Assembly (NCBI RefSeq): GCF_000003815.2
Contig: NC_049981.1
Location: forward strand, 21,789,512-21,853,511
DNA: 64,000 nucleotides
Direction: 5' to 3'
From: Branchiostoma floridae
Lineage: Eukaryota; Chordata; Leptocardii; Amphioxiformes; Branchiostomatidae
The position numbers and the translations under genes were made by a program. This document shows positions 46,101 to 58,100 of this stretch, piece after piece. How positions within the stretch are numbered: position 1 is the stretch's first letter; each line of letters begins with the position of its first letter. The notes beneath the pieces were generated by a model. It was not told where the DNA came from. It was given only the letters and a program-made list of their open reading frames with translations, and did no database searches.

Positions 46101-49100
46101 AATTTGGCTCCCAGGACAACACATCTCCTTACCTAGAGCAGCTCCAGTAGTGAGACTTATACCGGTTGGTACAATAAAATGGATGACTTACCATCTGGCA
46201 TTATATTACTTTTTTGTGTAGGATTATGTTGTTCTTGACAATTTAATTAAAGGTATGAAAGTTTAAAAAACAAACAATTATGTGCTTGTGCTTCCTATGC
46301 GTTAAAAACTGACATAAATGGTGCCTTTTTGATGAAGTAAGGAAAATACATGATGTTACAAAGTGTACAGATAGACAAATGCAAATGTGAAAGATACAAT
46401 TCTTATGCCTGTCAAAATACATGACTAATGTGGTACTGGGCTGGTATCAAATGAAAGTTGTTTCATCCATCACTCAAAATTTCAGCAAACCGTTTCTTAT
46501 TTTACAGCAATTTACTAGGACCAATACACATTTTGAAAGTATAATGTTTGGCACACAAAAGAAATATATTTGTCTTCATCTAACTTTTATGCTATGGTCT
46601 GAAAATATTGCATCCCCAACACATCTGAGACTTGTTCTGGACCCCCTTTCCACTAGAAGGCGATCACTGATGAACAACCGTGGAGCAACCATAGCGAGAT
46701 TTTTGTAATCCTTAATTTTGCTATCTTTTTTAATATAGCGCATGATGCAAAAGTATGATCGAATTCTAAACGGCAACAAAACAGGGCTGTTTCCAGATGT
46801 TGTTTTGCGTCCCATTCATTGTTTGAGAGCCCACGTTGTTAATTATCCTTCCTTTCCTTCCTTCATTTTACACAAACATCTTGCAAAAATACATTTCATC
46901 TGCAGTATTTCACTTTTTAAGACATTCATGAATTCATAATGCAAAAATTTTCGGACAGATGGGGGGGGACTTTTAGTCCGTCAAAAGAATCAAATTTCCA
47001 TCCCAGGCCTGGAGACAACCCTGCAACAAATGAACAAAATGTACAAAAATTTGTCTTAAGTTTGTGATAAAAAATGTTGGCGGTTGCTTAGCGGTTGCTC
47101 AGCAGGAGCAACCTCTCGTGGAAAGGGGTTGTTAGTGAAAGTTCTGATGATAAGCATTAAAAAGGGGAGTTGGGAATACATTAAGTACATCTAGAAGCTC
47201 TCTTCTCCCAAATTAGTCCTGTAGAAAGACAATCCACATGCCATAGTTGAAACAAGTTTCATCTGAATCCGTGTAAAAATACAAAACTTGTACCTATAGA
47301 TGTAGCTCATGCATGCTAACAGAAGAGAAAAATATAGATACCGAAATGAACAGATGATCACAAAGAAAAACTGCCAGCTGCAAGCATACTGCTATAGACA
47401 GATTAAAGACCCACGGCATGCTTTCTTTAAGTAAGATTGTTCCCAGCTCTTGTAGTTCAAGTTTTGCTCATAGATGGTTTTCAATAATATGAGACAGGAT
47501 TTTAGGGCAATTTCAGATTTGGACTTATTTCTTTTAAGAAAACAAACTTACTGCAAGGACAACACATCACACCACAGACTCAAATACATGTACATGAGGA
47601 CACCACATTTAAGACATGCATGGAAAATGGGGTATGACCATACAATTATAGTGCATTTATACATCTTGAATAAACTTTAAACAGAACTTGGGGTTGGGAT
47701 ATCCGAATCTGCCTCAGGCTGCCATCCATTTCCTAACACAAAGATCCAGCCAACAACAAATTAACGCGTATAGCTCCTGCGTAAATTCCTCAAACGTTAC
47801 ATCCTTACTTGACAACGTTGTCCAGGCTGTCGTTCCAGTTGGTACGATGCTCCTCGACAGGAGAAGAGTGCTGCCTGCGGATAAGGAGGCGGCGATGGAG
47901 ACTGCGAGACCGCATCATGCACGTGTCGTACTTCAGCTTGGCGTAGGCCAGGGACTGGGCGTTGGATCCCGCCACGTTCACGGCGGTCTGAAGGCGAGCT
48001 AGAGATAGAAGACAGTGATGATGGCAACATCCGTGAATAATTTCATCACATTGGAAAATCACTGGACAGCAAGGTATCTTAATATATAAAACCTAAATAT
48101 AAAGTTGAATGAATAAGTATCATCAGGTAAAAGTACAGGTACTGGGGACATAGGGTCGCATGTAGGTACAGGCCCATGACTTTTCAATCTTGTGTCTACC
48201 AACCCAGTCACTAGCTATAGGCCATTGAAAACTGTTTCACAACTTGAGGATGTCCCTGTAGCTCAACTGGTAGCAATGTCACAGTTGAGCTGCTGGTCCC
48301 AATTACATGTACATGATTGTACATTTGTAGTTTGTACATGTAACAGGGAGACCCTGATTCAAATTCTGGGAAGGGCATCTTGGTTGGGATTGGACCAGTC
48401 TTTTAGAAGGGACGTGAAATAGCGGTTCAGCGTGTTTGAGGAGTTGGCTCGTGCATGTTAAAGGGGAAAGCAACTTTTAAAAATACACCCTGCTACTGAA
48501 ACAGCAAAGACACTGTATGTGACGTTTGTTTGTTTGAACCTTTGTTTATTCATGAAAGCTCAAATCTGCCTACAGGTTGCTTTTCATTAAGGTCATCAGG
48601 GAAGAGGCAAAGTATATACAGTTTACATCATTCAAAGTCCTAGTGAGTCTTATAAGTCTTTTATACACAATTTTGTGTATTCCACACGTATGTGCCTCTA
48701 CGCACTACAAGGTCGATAACAACAACAACAACACTGGAGACTTACCGATGGCTGTGGTGCAAAGACAGAGTGCCGAGGCGAGATCACCGGCCGCCTCCAC
48801 ATGGCACGATCTGAGCAGCAACTGTTCTGCCTCCTGACACAGTCTTATACAGGGGTCACCTGCACACGGACACACAAGCACAGGTTTCTGTGAACAGTTT
48901 CATTGGGTGAGCAAGTTAACAGCTTTTTGTACATGTACATGACCTAGAGTTTTGACGTTTCTGTACATAAACGATGTTACATTTGGGTCTGCACTGTAAA
49001 CACTGCATGAAGAACCATTGATTATATCTTATATATCAACCTTATATTTGGGACTGCATTGTAAACACTACAGGTATTACCTACAGTATCTAATATATGC

Positions 49101-52100
49101 ACAAGTGTAATATGTTTATAACATTTGAGGCTGAATCTGTTAGCAGTGCCTCCTACTAGAACAACCAAACTATTACTTCCTAACATTTTAGAAAATTCAA
49201 TATTCAGAAATAGAAGTTGGACCTACCAACACCTCCTGGACTCTCTTGTCCAAGGTCAATCAGGTCATTGCCACCCTTGTGTTTGCCCTCTGGTGACCTT
49301 AGATAACCTTGACCTGCAGAGGACCCTGCCACTGACCCCTGACCTTGCTGCTGCGGTGGTAGCGAAAACTCAATTAAGTTGTCCTGGTTGTTGCCCTGGG
49401 GCGCCATAGTGTAGGACCCTTCGATACTGGGGGACTCAAATGACAAGCTGCTTGTCGAGCTGGCACTGTTCCGATCCCCACTGCGGTAGCCGGAATCCCT
49501 CCAGTCCCCCGCGGCGCTCGCCCCCTGCATGATGTCCCCCCCTTGCCTACCAGCCGACACGTAACAGTAGTTTGGGTTCGGCTGGGGCACTCTCTGCTGA
49601 TCCTCCACGCTAGTGAACGACCCCGAACTCTCCTCACTGCTCCTGGAATAGATGGCCTGGTTGCCGACATGCGGCGGCCCGTTTTCCTTCTGCGAGCCGT
49701 GTCTGTGGAGGGCCAGCCTTTGATACTCCTCCACCTGTGGATTGTATGGCATCGGCTGGTACTCCGAACTGGGCACCGGAGTTCTACCGTCCATCCTGTC
49801 CCCCACGTATACCGTCTGTGGTTTGGACTGCACCATGCTGTAGTTTGCGGACGCGCCGCTACTTCTAGCCGCAGGGCTCTGGTTGTATTCCGCAGGCTGG
49901 CTCGTTTGAGGGATGTGAGTTGCATTTTTCTCGCTCACAGATCTACTACTTGCTTCAGGTCCGTAAGGTTGCGGGCTCCCAGGCCCCTGTTGGGTAAGGT
50001 ACACTAGATCCCCGTGGCTGTTTGACGCGGCAATGTTCCCAATGGAAGGGTCACTGGAGTGAACAGACAGGTTCTGCTTGAAGGTGGGGAAATTTGGGGC
50101 GCTGTTCTTCCTCTGCAGCAAGGCACGGCGGTCCTGCGGCCTGTTCGGTGATGTCATGACAAGCCCCTTTGTGTTCTGCGGACTATGCAGAAGGCTCTGC
50201 CTGAAATCTTCCTGCGGTTTCAGCTGTATCAAGTCCTGCGAGGGCCCTGACGCATAGGGGCTTCCAGTTCTTTGATTAGACTGTACACTACTTACTTGTA
50301 CATTCTGCTGAGTCTCTGGCTGAAACGTTCTGTAGTCGATCTGTGGGACCATTTTGATGTTGTCCGTCCCCTTCACGTTGTACGGACTCGACTGCTGCAT
50401 GGCCGCAGCGGACACAGGCATGTACGCTGGTTGACTACTGGTGGGATTGCCGTAGGTACCGACCTCACTCTGAATGTACCGATGGCTGGAAGAAGAGCTT
50501 TGGACGTGACTGGGAACGCTTGCGATGGCCTCAGCCCCCTGCGGTTGTCTCCTCGCACTAGTCTGTTGCACAAACAGATCATTATCAAAACTACCCGTCG
50601 GCGACGAAGGAGTGCTCTTGCTCTCATTACTATCGTTTCTCTGGTATCGCACGTAATCAGCTTTTACCCTGTCTTTCCCTTTCTTTGCACTGTCCTTTCT
50701 CACAAGCACTGTCTTCTTACTCGCACCGTCCTTTTGTGCCGGCCTGGAGTCAGGCTGTATCGGATGCGACGCCTGCCCGTTCTCCCAGTCCCGTTTCCCA
50801 GAGATCGGGGACACCGGCCCGTTGATGACATACTGCCCGTGGCTGCTGGAGCTGCGGGAACTCCTGGAGCTCTGCGAACTCTGCGACTTCACGCTCGCCG
50901 TGTCCGAGCCGCCCGACTTCCTCTTGGACTCCTTGTGGGAGGAGCCGGAGTGGTCCGACTTGCCCAGGGTGTGGGATGTGTAGCCGGATTGGCCGCTGGC
51001 GGAGGAAGACTTGCTCTTGTGGTGCGTTGGAGACACAGCAGGGCTCATCTTGGACAGACCTGTGAGTAACAGATTATATATAGCCATTACGGATAAAGTT
51101 CTGGGGGCTGAGTGGGTATAGGGGGTGTGGTGCGAACGTCCTGGAAGACTTCTGTGGATAGTTTTGTCAGGTTGGTACAACACTGGAGAATGAAGGTGTT
51201 TTTGTACCCAACAAAGTGTTATTTACCTAGCCCATGCATAGCTGCAGTAAGAAGTAGGAACCAGCCCTATGGAAGGTGATGACACAGTGACAGACCTCGC
51301 CACAAATTTAGCTCGGTAAATAACACTTTGTTATCTACCTGGAATACTTGTGTTGGTATAAAAAACAAACAACAAAAGCAGGAGAAAGATGCTGTTTAAC
51401 AGGAACGGCAAGGGGCGGTGAGGAAAGATACGACAGGGTGAGGGGCTGTGCAACCACCTGTGAAGTTTATGCTTCCAGTCTTTTGCTGAGAACATTTTCT
51501 TTTAAAACAAGGTCATGGTTAATCCATTGTGATCTATTTGTCGAATGTGCTTCACCCTGTCTAAGAAAAACCACCTAACTCTAGCTGTGACAGCACAAAA
51601 GTTCACTACTGCATGTTTGAAGGAACTGTAACGAAACATCAGTCATTGTACAGTCAGGTGATCCGATACCTTTACTTTAACATCGCCAGCTTTAATAGCA
51701 CAACTTTACATCATCAACCGCCATGCACAGCTCAGGGAAATACAAAGTTGTCCCTAGAGATTCTGATGTGTCAAAGTTGGCAAAAAGTGGCAACATCTTA
51801 TGGCCTCCTTCAGTCAATATTGACCATGGTAACATCACAATCTAGGTATCAAAACAACGTGGAACTGTTATTGTTTTGAAGCCTAAAATGGTGACATTAC
51901 ATTACTTGAAAACTTGAAATGTGGTAACTTTAGATTTCCTTCAAACACACTGCAGTGTACCTTAAGTTTGTTGGTGGGTTTGTGCCCCTCACATACAAGG
52001 ACTGTTCCTGATACAGTTTTGCTCACCGATGAATCACGCATGCTACAGGAGTCTTCCTGCTCACTTTGCACTCACGAAGGTGACAATTCTTCACTATCTG

Positions 52101-55100
52101 CTGTACCGGGAGGAAGTTACCTCAGATCTTAGTCACTTTTACCTCAGATCTTGGCAAAACTCGTAAAGTTGAAAATAAAGAAGTTTATATAGTAGTAGCT
52201 TTAAAACATGGAGCACTCAACAATACGAACATACGAACACAATTTCACCTCTTACATGTCACATTTTAATGTCTCATGTGTATCTAATGCAGCAGTACAT
52301 TTTGTACAATGTCATGTGACTGTATCTTACAGAGAAATATGGACTCATCATTGGTTGGCTGCAGTACTGGTGACTAAGTTTCTTCCAATTCCTTTTGTTC
52401 AACAACCAGCAAGGTTTGAAACCTTAATTAGCTAAATCAATTCACGCATTATGAAGCACATATATAAGTCATTACAACTCCATCTAAAACCATTACTTTC
52501 ACCAAGTTGAACATACATGTAGATGTTGATAAGTTTATCTTAAGAATGTACAATGTATTTTCAACAGTTAGATCTCTTTTTTTACAATCCTTTGTACAGT
52601 TGTTCTTCTTGAAGCTTGATTTTCAGTTTATGTTCTACTATCTTAACTTTACACCTTCCATTCTGTACTGTGCAATATACTGAGTGTATGTGCTGCACTT
52701 CTGACAAGCACCTAGCACTTAGGTATGACTCCTAGCTACTTTTGGAGGAATTGCAGTTTTGTCAAACACCACAGAACATATACAGTTGTGCACTTAGATG
52801 CACACTTTAGCTCAGACCAATATTTTGCTCGACTCTATTCTGTCCTTCAGCATTTGAGATTCATTACATTGAATCTTCCAGAAGCATTTCAAGTCTATGG
52901 CTTGTACACTTTTGCTGTCAGAGTCTAAGCCTCAAAACTGTACAGCAATTTTGAGGTAAGAACCTCTGTCTATTAAACTTTCACCTGCAAAGTATCCACT
53001 ACGTAATACAGATTTAAAGCAGGCCAAGCTCGAACAAGGAGATGCCAACTTTCTTCCCCTACAAGTTTGGATAATCCTGTTCACGTATAAATCTGCACAT
53101 GTACAGCAAAAGGCGCCATGGGTAACAGGCCGTGGGAGAAGGCTCCTAACTTAGAAACAGTTCTCATCTGCTAGACCATGCTTAATACATGTACAAATGT
53201 CCAGACTTCTGGTATCTGTGGCAAAATGGCAACTTATGCAAACACAACAATGTATATACATGAATGTACACGTTTAAGTATATATATACAATAGTATGCA
53301 AATCATTATAATGGGTAGTAAAAGACATAAAATCTTCCCTGTAACCACACTGAAACAAAGCTAGTCTCCCTAACTCAATTAAGTTTTCAATAAAATCAAA
53401 GCTTTTAAATTATCAATATGCTAGACACAATTAATGTGTTCACCAATATCCACTGCTGGGAAAATGCTACTAAAGAGTACAGAAAATGTTCACAGTTACT
53501 CTTATAATTCTGTCATAAGAGTGCCCCAAGACTTCCACGCTAAATGGTGTTATGCAGACCTTCTTATGAATGTTTTGCTGTGGCTTTGGCAGTTAGTGTA
53601 CTTGGAGGAATAAACTACTGAAAGCTGTCCTACATGAAACCAACAATGCATGAGTCCATGCAGAATATCCATAGTCTGCATTCATGACAAGGAAATGCCT
53701 TGGACATACCTGTACCTGTCACTACCTTGTGTAAATTCTTTAAACAGTTCTTGATGGCTTAATTTGATCAACCATCTCCTGAGAATATACAGTAACAGTG
53801 TATGAGATGGTGTGTACATGTTTGTACAGTAGGAGGGAATGGACAGAATTTGATCGAGACTACAGACAGCAGAAAAATTATCAAATGAATATTCCTTCAT
53901 ACCAACTATCCTAAAAACTACCACCTTACAGGTGGTCCAATGTGGGTTGGATGAATTGAGAGTTGGTAAAAATTCAATGTATCATGACAATAAAATGCAT
54001 TGCACATTGTACTCTTAAATCGAAACGAATGGTACAATGTTCCAGGATTGTCTCAAATACAGGGTTGGTGGTTGTCTGTTCATACATTGGTTTCTACATT
54101 GATAGAGGATTCCAGTGGGCTTCGACTGAAATAACTTATATGGATGAATTCTACTTCAAGTTCTGCATGGAGGGGCCCCAGAAAGCCATTTACGTCAAGC
54201 AGTGGTTACACTGACCATGATGTTTTCTTGTGCTCATCTTTTTCCTACCATTACCCTGGTGCAAAATAACTACTGTAAAATTACATCCCATTTCAAATTT
54301 GCAAACTCCACCTTCCATGACCCCTCCTTGCTTGCAACAGGCTTACTAAATGCAGGACTTGCACCAACCCATGCTTTTATTGCATTTGGAGGGCGAATTG
54401 TGAGTAAATAAGAATAGCATTTTTAACAAGTTTATTTTTGGTATCAACAAAGTCATGAAACATCACATTGCTAAGTGAATCATATAATAAAAGTAGGACT
54501 TGTACCAACCCTTGCTTTTATTGCTAGCTTTTGGAGGGCTACTTTCAAGTATATAAAAAAGTAACACATACATTTTGGCCACCTTGAGAGCATTGCTGAC
54601 AATAACAATGTTTGCATACGATAGGATATGTCTTCTTCTAAGGCCATGTTGATTTGATTACATGGATGACATCCATGCTCGCATAAATTTTCGACCATTT
54701 CCAAATATAGAAAAGACAGTTTCAATTGTACTGTAAAACGTATAAAGCAGCAGCAGAATGAGTAAACCCATGCCATACATTGGAAAAAAATATTGGAAAA
54801 AGTATACTAATGTCATAGAATGCCAACGTCAGCTCTTAGGTCAAAGAAGATGTGTAAGAACAAAAATGAAGAATTTATCGTTTGGAATACCATACGCCGT
54901 ACGTTTTGGCATACCATAGGCATTTGCACAACATTCTTGAGTACCTAGATATCATAATTACAGCAACTTTTATTTTGGGCCAAATCTGTTTTATTTGCAC
55001 ACTCGCATCAGTTTTGGGGTTCCTTGAGGATGCATCAGCCATATAATCAAATCAACATGGCCCGATTAGAACTTAGCAAATCAGGAATGGACAGTTTGAA

Positions 55101-58100
55101 GAGAGCTGGCAGACTGTACGTCTAGAAGGAGATGGACCATCCCCCGGAGGGTCTTCTCTCCACTCGGGGCACTGCCGGCAGAAACAGCAACACGCCACGA
55201 GATGGAGGAGGCAGGGAGAGAACACAGAAGATGGCACGGGTGAGGGGGGCAAAGAAACACATGAAACAAAGTGTGAATGTTGGATGAAATGATCCAGGAG
55301 CGAGATAGATAGAGCAGGTCAGGTCCCAGTGGCTTTAGCTTGAGTGGAAAAATTTCAAAAATGATCTGGACTTTATTTTTGTCTTCAATATTGTACCTTC
55401 CAGTCCTAGGAATGTGAAAGTGATGTCGATCCTGTTTTGCTCACTTGAAGAGCTATTCTTCCACTGATTGTGACAGAGAAGACAAACTCTATGTACAGTT
55501 TTTTACATGTTCATTGTAACGGGGAAATTTCCGTAGCTCTTTTGACAAGCACAATAAACAGAGGACCACGTTAAATGTCCTGTCCTATATAAGGACAGTG
55601 TGCATATCAGGTGAGAGACACTGACAAAATCAATTCACGGCTTCTAGTTTCAGAAACAGGGCCGCTAACCATTGGACTATGCAAATAGGAATGCTGTTAC
55701 AGTTAAGTTTTGTTGTCTGATATTGTCAGTAGAACCAATGTACAGAAACTCTCTTACTGTGTGAATCTATGCTTTTCACTTGAGTTTTTCCCCCCAAAAT
55801 TAAGAATGTCGTCACTGACGCTTAGCATTGCAACTATATATGATAATATTAGCCACTAGGACCTGAGAAACAGAGGAAGAAATAATGATGGATGTTGGGA
55901 AAAGAAATAAAAAACAAATAAAGCAGGAAAAGCACAAAATAGCACAAAATAACAGGATGCTTCTAATCTGCATGATTCATGGTTTATTCTTGAACAAAAA
56001 CACAAGAAGCATGACAGTGTGACATTATGTACTGATCATGATTGTATAAAAACATGTACACACTGCTCTTGCATTTAGTTTCACTACAACAGTTACAGTA
56101 ACTCTATGTTAGTATTCTACTTCAACACACACAAATAATCACACATCTTGATGATTGGTAATACATGTATGTCATACTTGGGGATGCTGGAAAGAGAATC
56201 ACAAAAGAGCCACACTTGATTCGCCGGGTGTAAGTGTCACTGGTAAGTCTCTCTCTATATACATGTATTTGTGTGATGGAAATGACTGCCATGCCAATCT
56301 TGAATGGATTTTTGCACGTACATGTAAGTGCATCTGTGACCATTTGTAACGGGATTATCATAGTGAAGATTTTAGATATCAGTGCACAAAGAAAGCCTCA
56401 ACAGAGATGGCCCTCCGACACCGACCTTTGACCCCTTGCTGATGTCACATTTTGTCACATTTCCGGTGAGGATACGTGACACAGGCTTCGGGTCATCACA
56501 ATTTGAGCAGGGTCAGAGGACTCACTGAAAGCCTGCTGGTAGCTATAGGAGGTTTTCTTTGTGTACACTATGTACAATTAGGGATGGATACCGGTTCAGA
56601 CTTGTTCAGATTTCCAGTTTTTAAAAAAAGACGGTTCAAGGCCTTTCGTTTTTTTTACTCGGTTCTTGCATGTTGCACTGGTCTTAACCAGTCCAGTTGA
56701 ACTGATATCCACCCCTAGATACAATGTTTAAAATCTTCACTGTTTGGATGAATATTATGAAATATACGTTTTGAAGCAAGACTGCCATCTACAGCAAGCA
56801 GCCTTCAATGAGTGATAGGAACAACTGCAAGACTTTGATCCCGTGGCATTGTCAAAAGTCGGCATCATAATTTATGACAGTAGCTTGCTGATGACAACTG
56901 TGCAGTCAAGTTGTAAATTTATGAACCAAAGAAGCAGAAAAATTTGCATGTGGCATCCATGCCAAGAACCAATTTCTTTAAGTTTGCATCAACTGTACTA
57001 GAACTGTACCATACAGTTTCGAAAGCTGCTCTTTCCATCCTGTCAAATGTATTGTAATAGTAATATTAATAATATGTTTGACTAAGGTGGCATATCACTG
57101 TTAGTGGGAAAGGAATTTAAGACAGTCATGCAAAAAATATTACAATGCATAGAAAATACTAACACACCAAAATTTTAACTCCCTGTCATTGTAAAATTCA
57201 CAAACTTGCATGTTATGATGGAACTCAACACAACTATAGGAATTTCTCATTTTTCTCTGCTGCACAAATCTTCTTCTGATCCATTAAAATCATTCCTTGT
57301 TGTATCCTGTAACGTTATGATACACAATCAAAACAAAATGGATAAGAAACAACAAAATTCAAAAGCAACTAACACATCATGCCATTAACTACGTAGAAAA
57401 ATATTTTTAAAAACTGTACATGATGCATTCTGTGGTGGCATTGCTTATGATAAAGAAACAAAACATGACATCATATTAATGATTATTCCCACACAATATA
57501 TGGACAAGGGACTGTATTATCAACATTTTCCAGTTTAGTGCTTTAGTCCACATTATATAGTACCCATCCGCCGCTGGCAAGCTTCAACCCAATATTGCAC
57601 TTTCTGTCCCCCACAAAGTAACTGCCTTGGGGACTATCATTACATATTGAACCTCATCTTTCTTCGGTAATCTCATGGAAAATATTTCTTACCCGCCACG
57701 TAATTACGCTCGTGGCTTTACAAGAAGCGCTGAAATGTAATTAGCAAGTTACAACGCAAAGACGACACCCACCACAAGTCATGCAGAATGAATCAGCACA
57801 TAAGGCCACATACCAATTTAATTTGTTGGTTCTCGGATTTTAAAAAAAGATTTTCATAAACCCGTATCTAGAAAAATACAATGAAGCCTGAGGACCAGGT
57901 TTGTGCCTTGGTGCACTCATTTTTCTGTTAAACGGATTATGATGCAACTTGAGAGTTGAGACTGTATTATAGTCTCAAGTTGACACGATTTTTAGATCAG
58001 GGTACTACTTGTACATAATATGATATTATGCATTTCTTGGGGTGAATACAGCCATTTTCAAGTTTTCCACCCTACCTTAAAGATGTCTTCTTGCTATATT

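Noticed and set aside
50272-51069. 265-codon plus-strand open frame
   Set aside because: A shadow of the minus-strand exon 49,227-51,059; it has no recognisable domain.
51060-51183. Upstream ATG extending the frame of exon 49,227-51,059
   Set aside because: A clear acceptor at 51,060 joins in phase to the preceding USP exon; the upstream codons are intronic.
55081-55269. Possible extra USP-like exon at about 55,130-55,195 (good acceptor and donor on the minus strand)
   Set aside because: The entry phase required by the neighbouring exons gives a stop within it, and the exons at 58,209 and 51,059 already join in phase.
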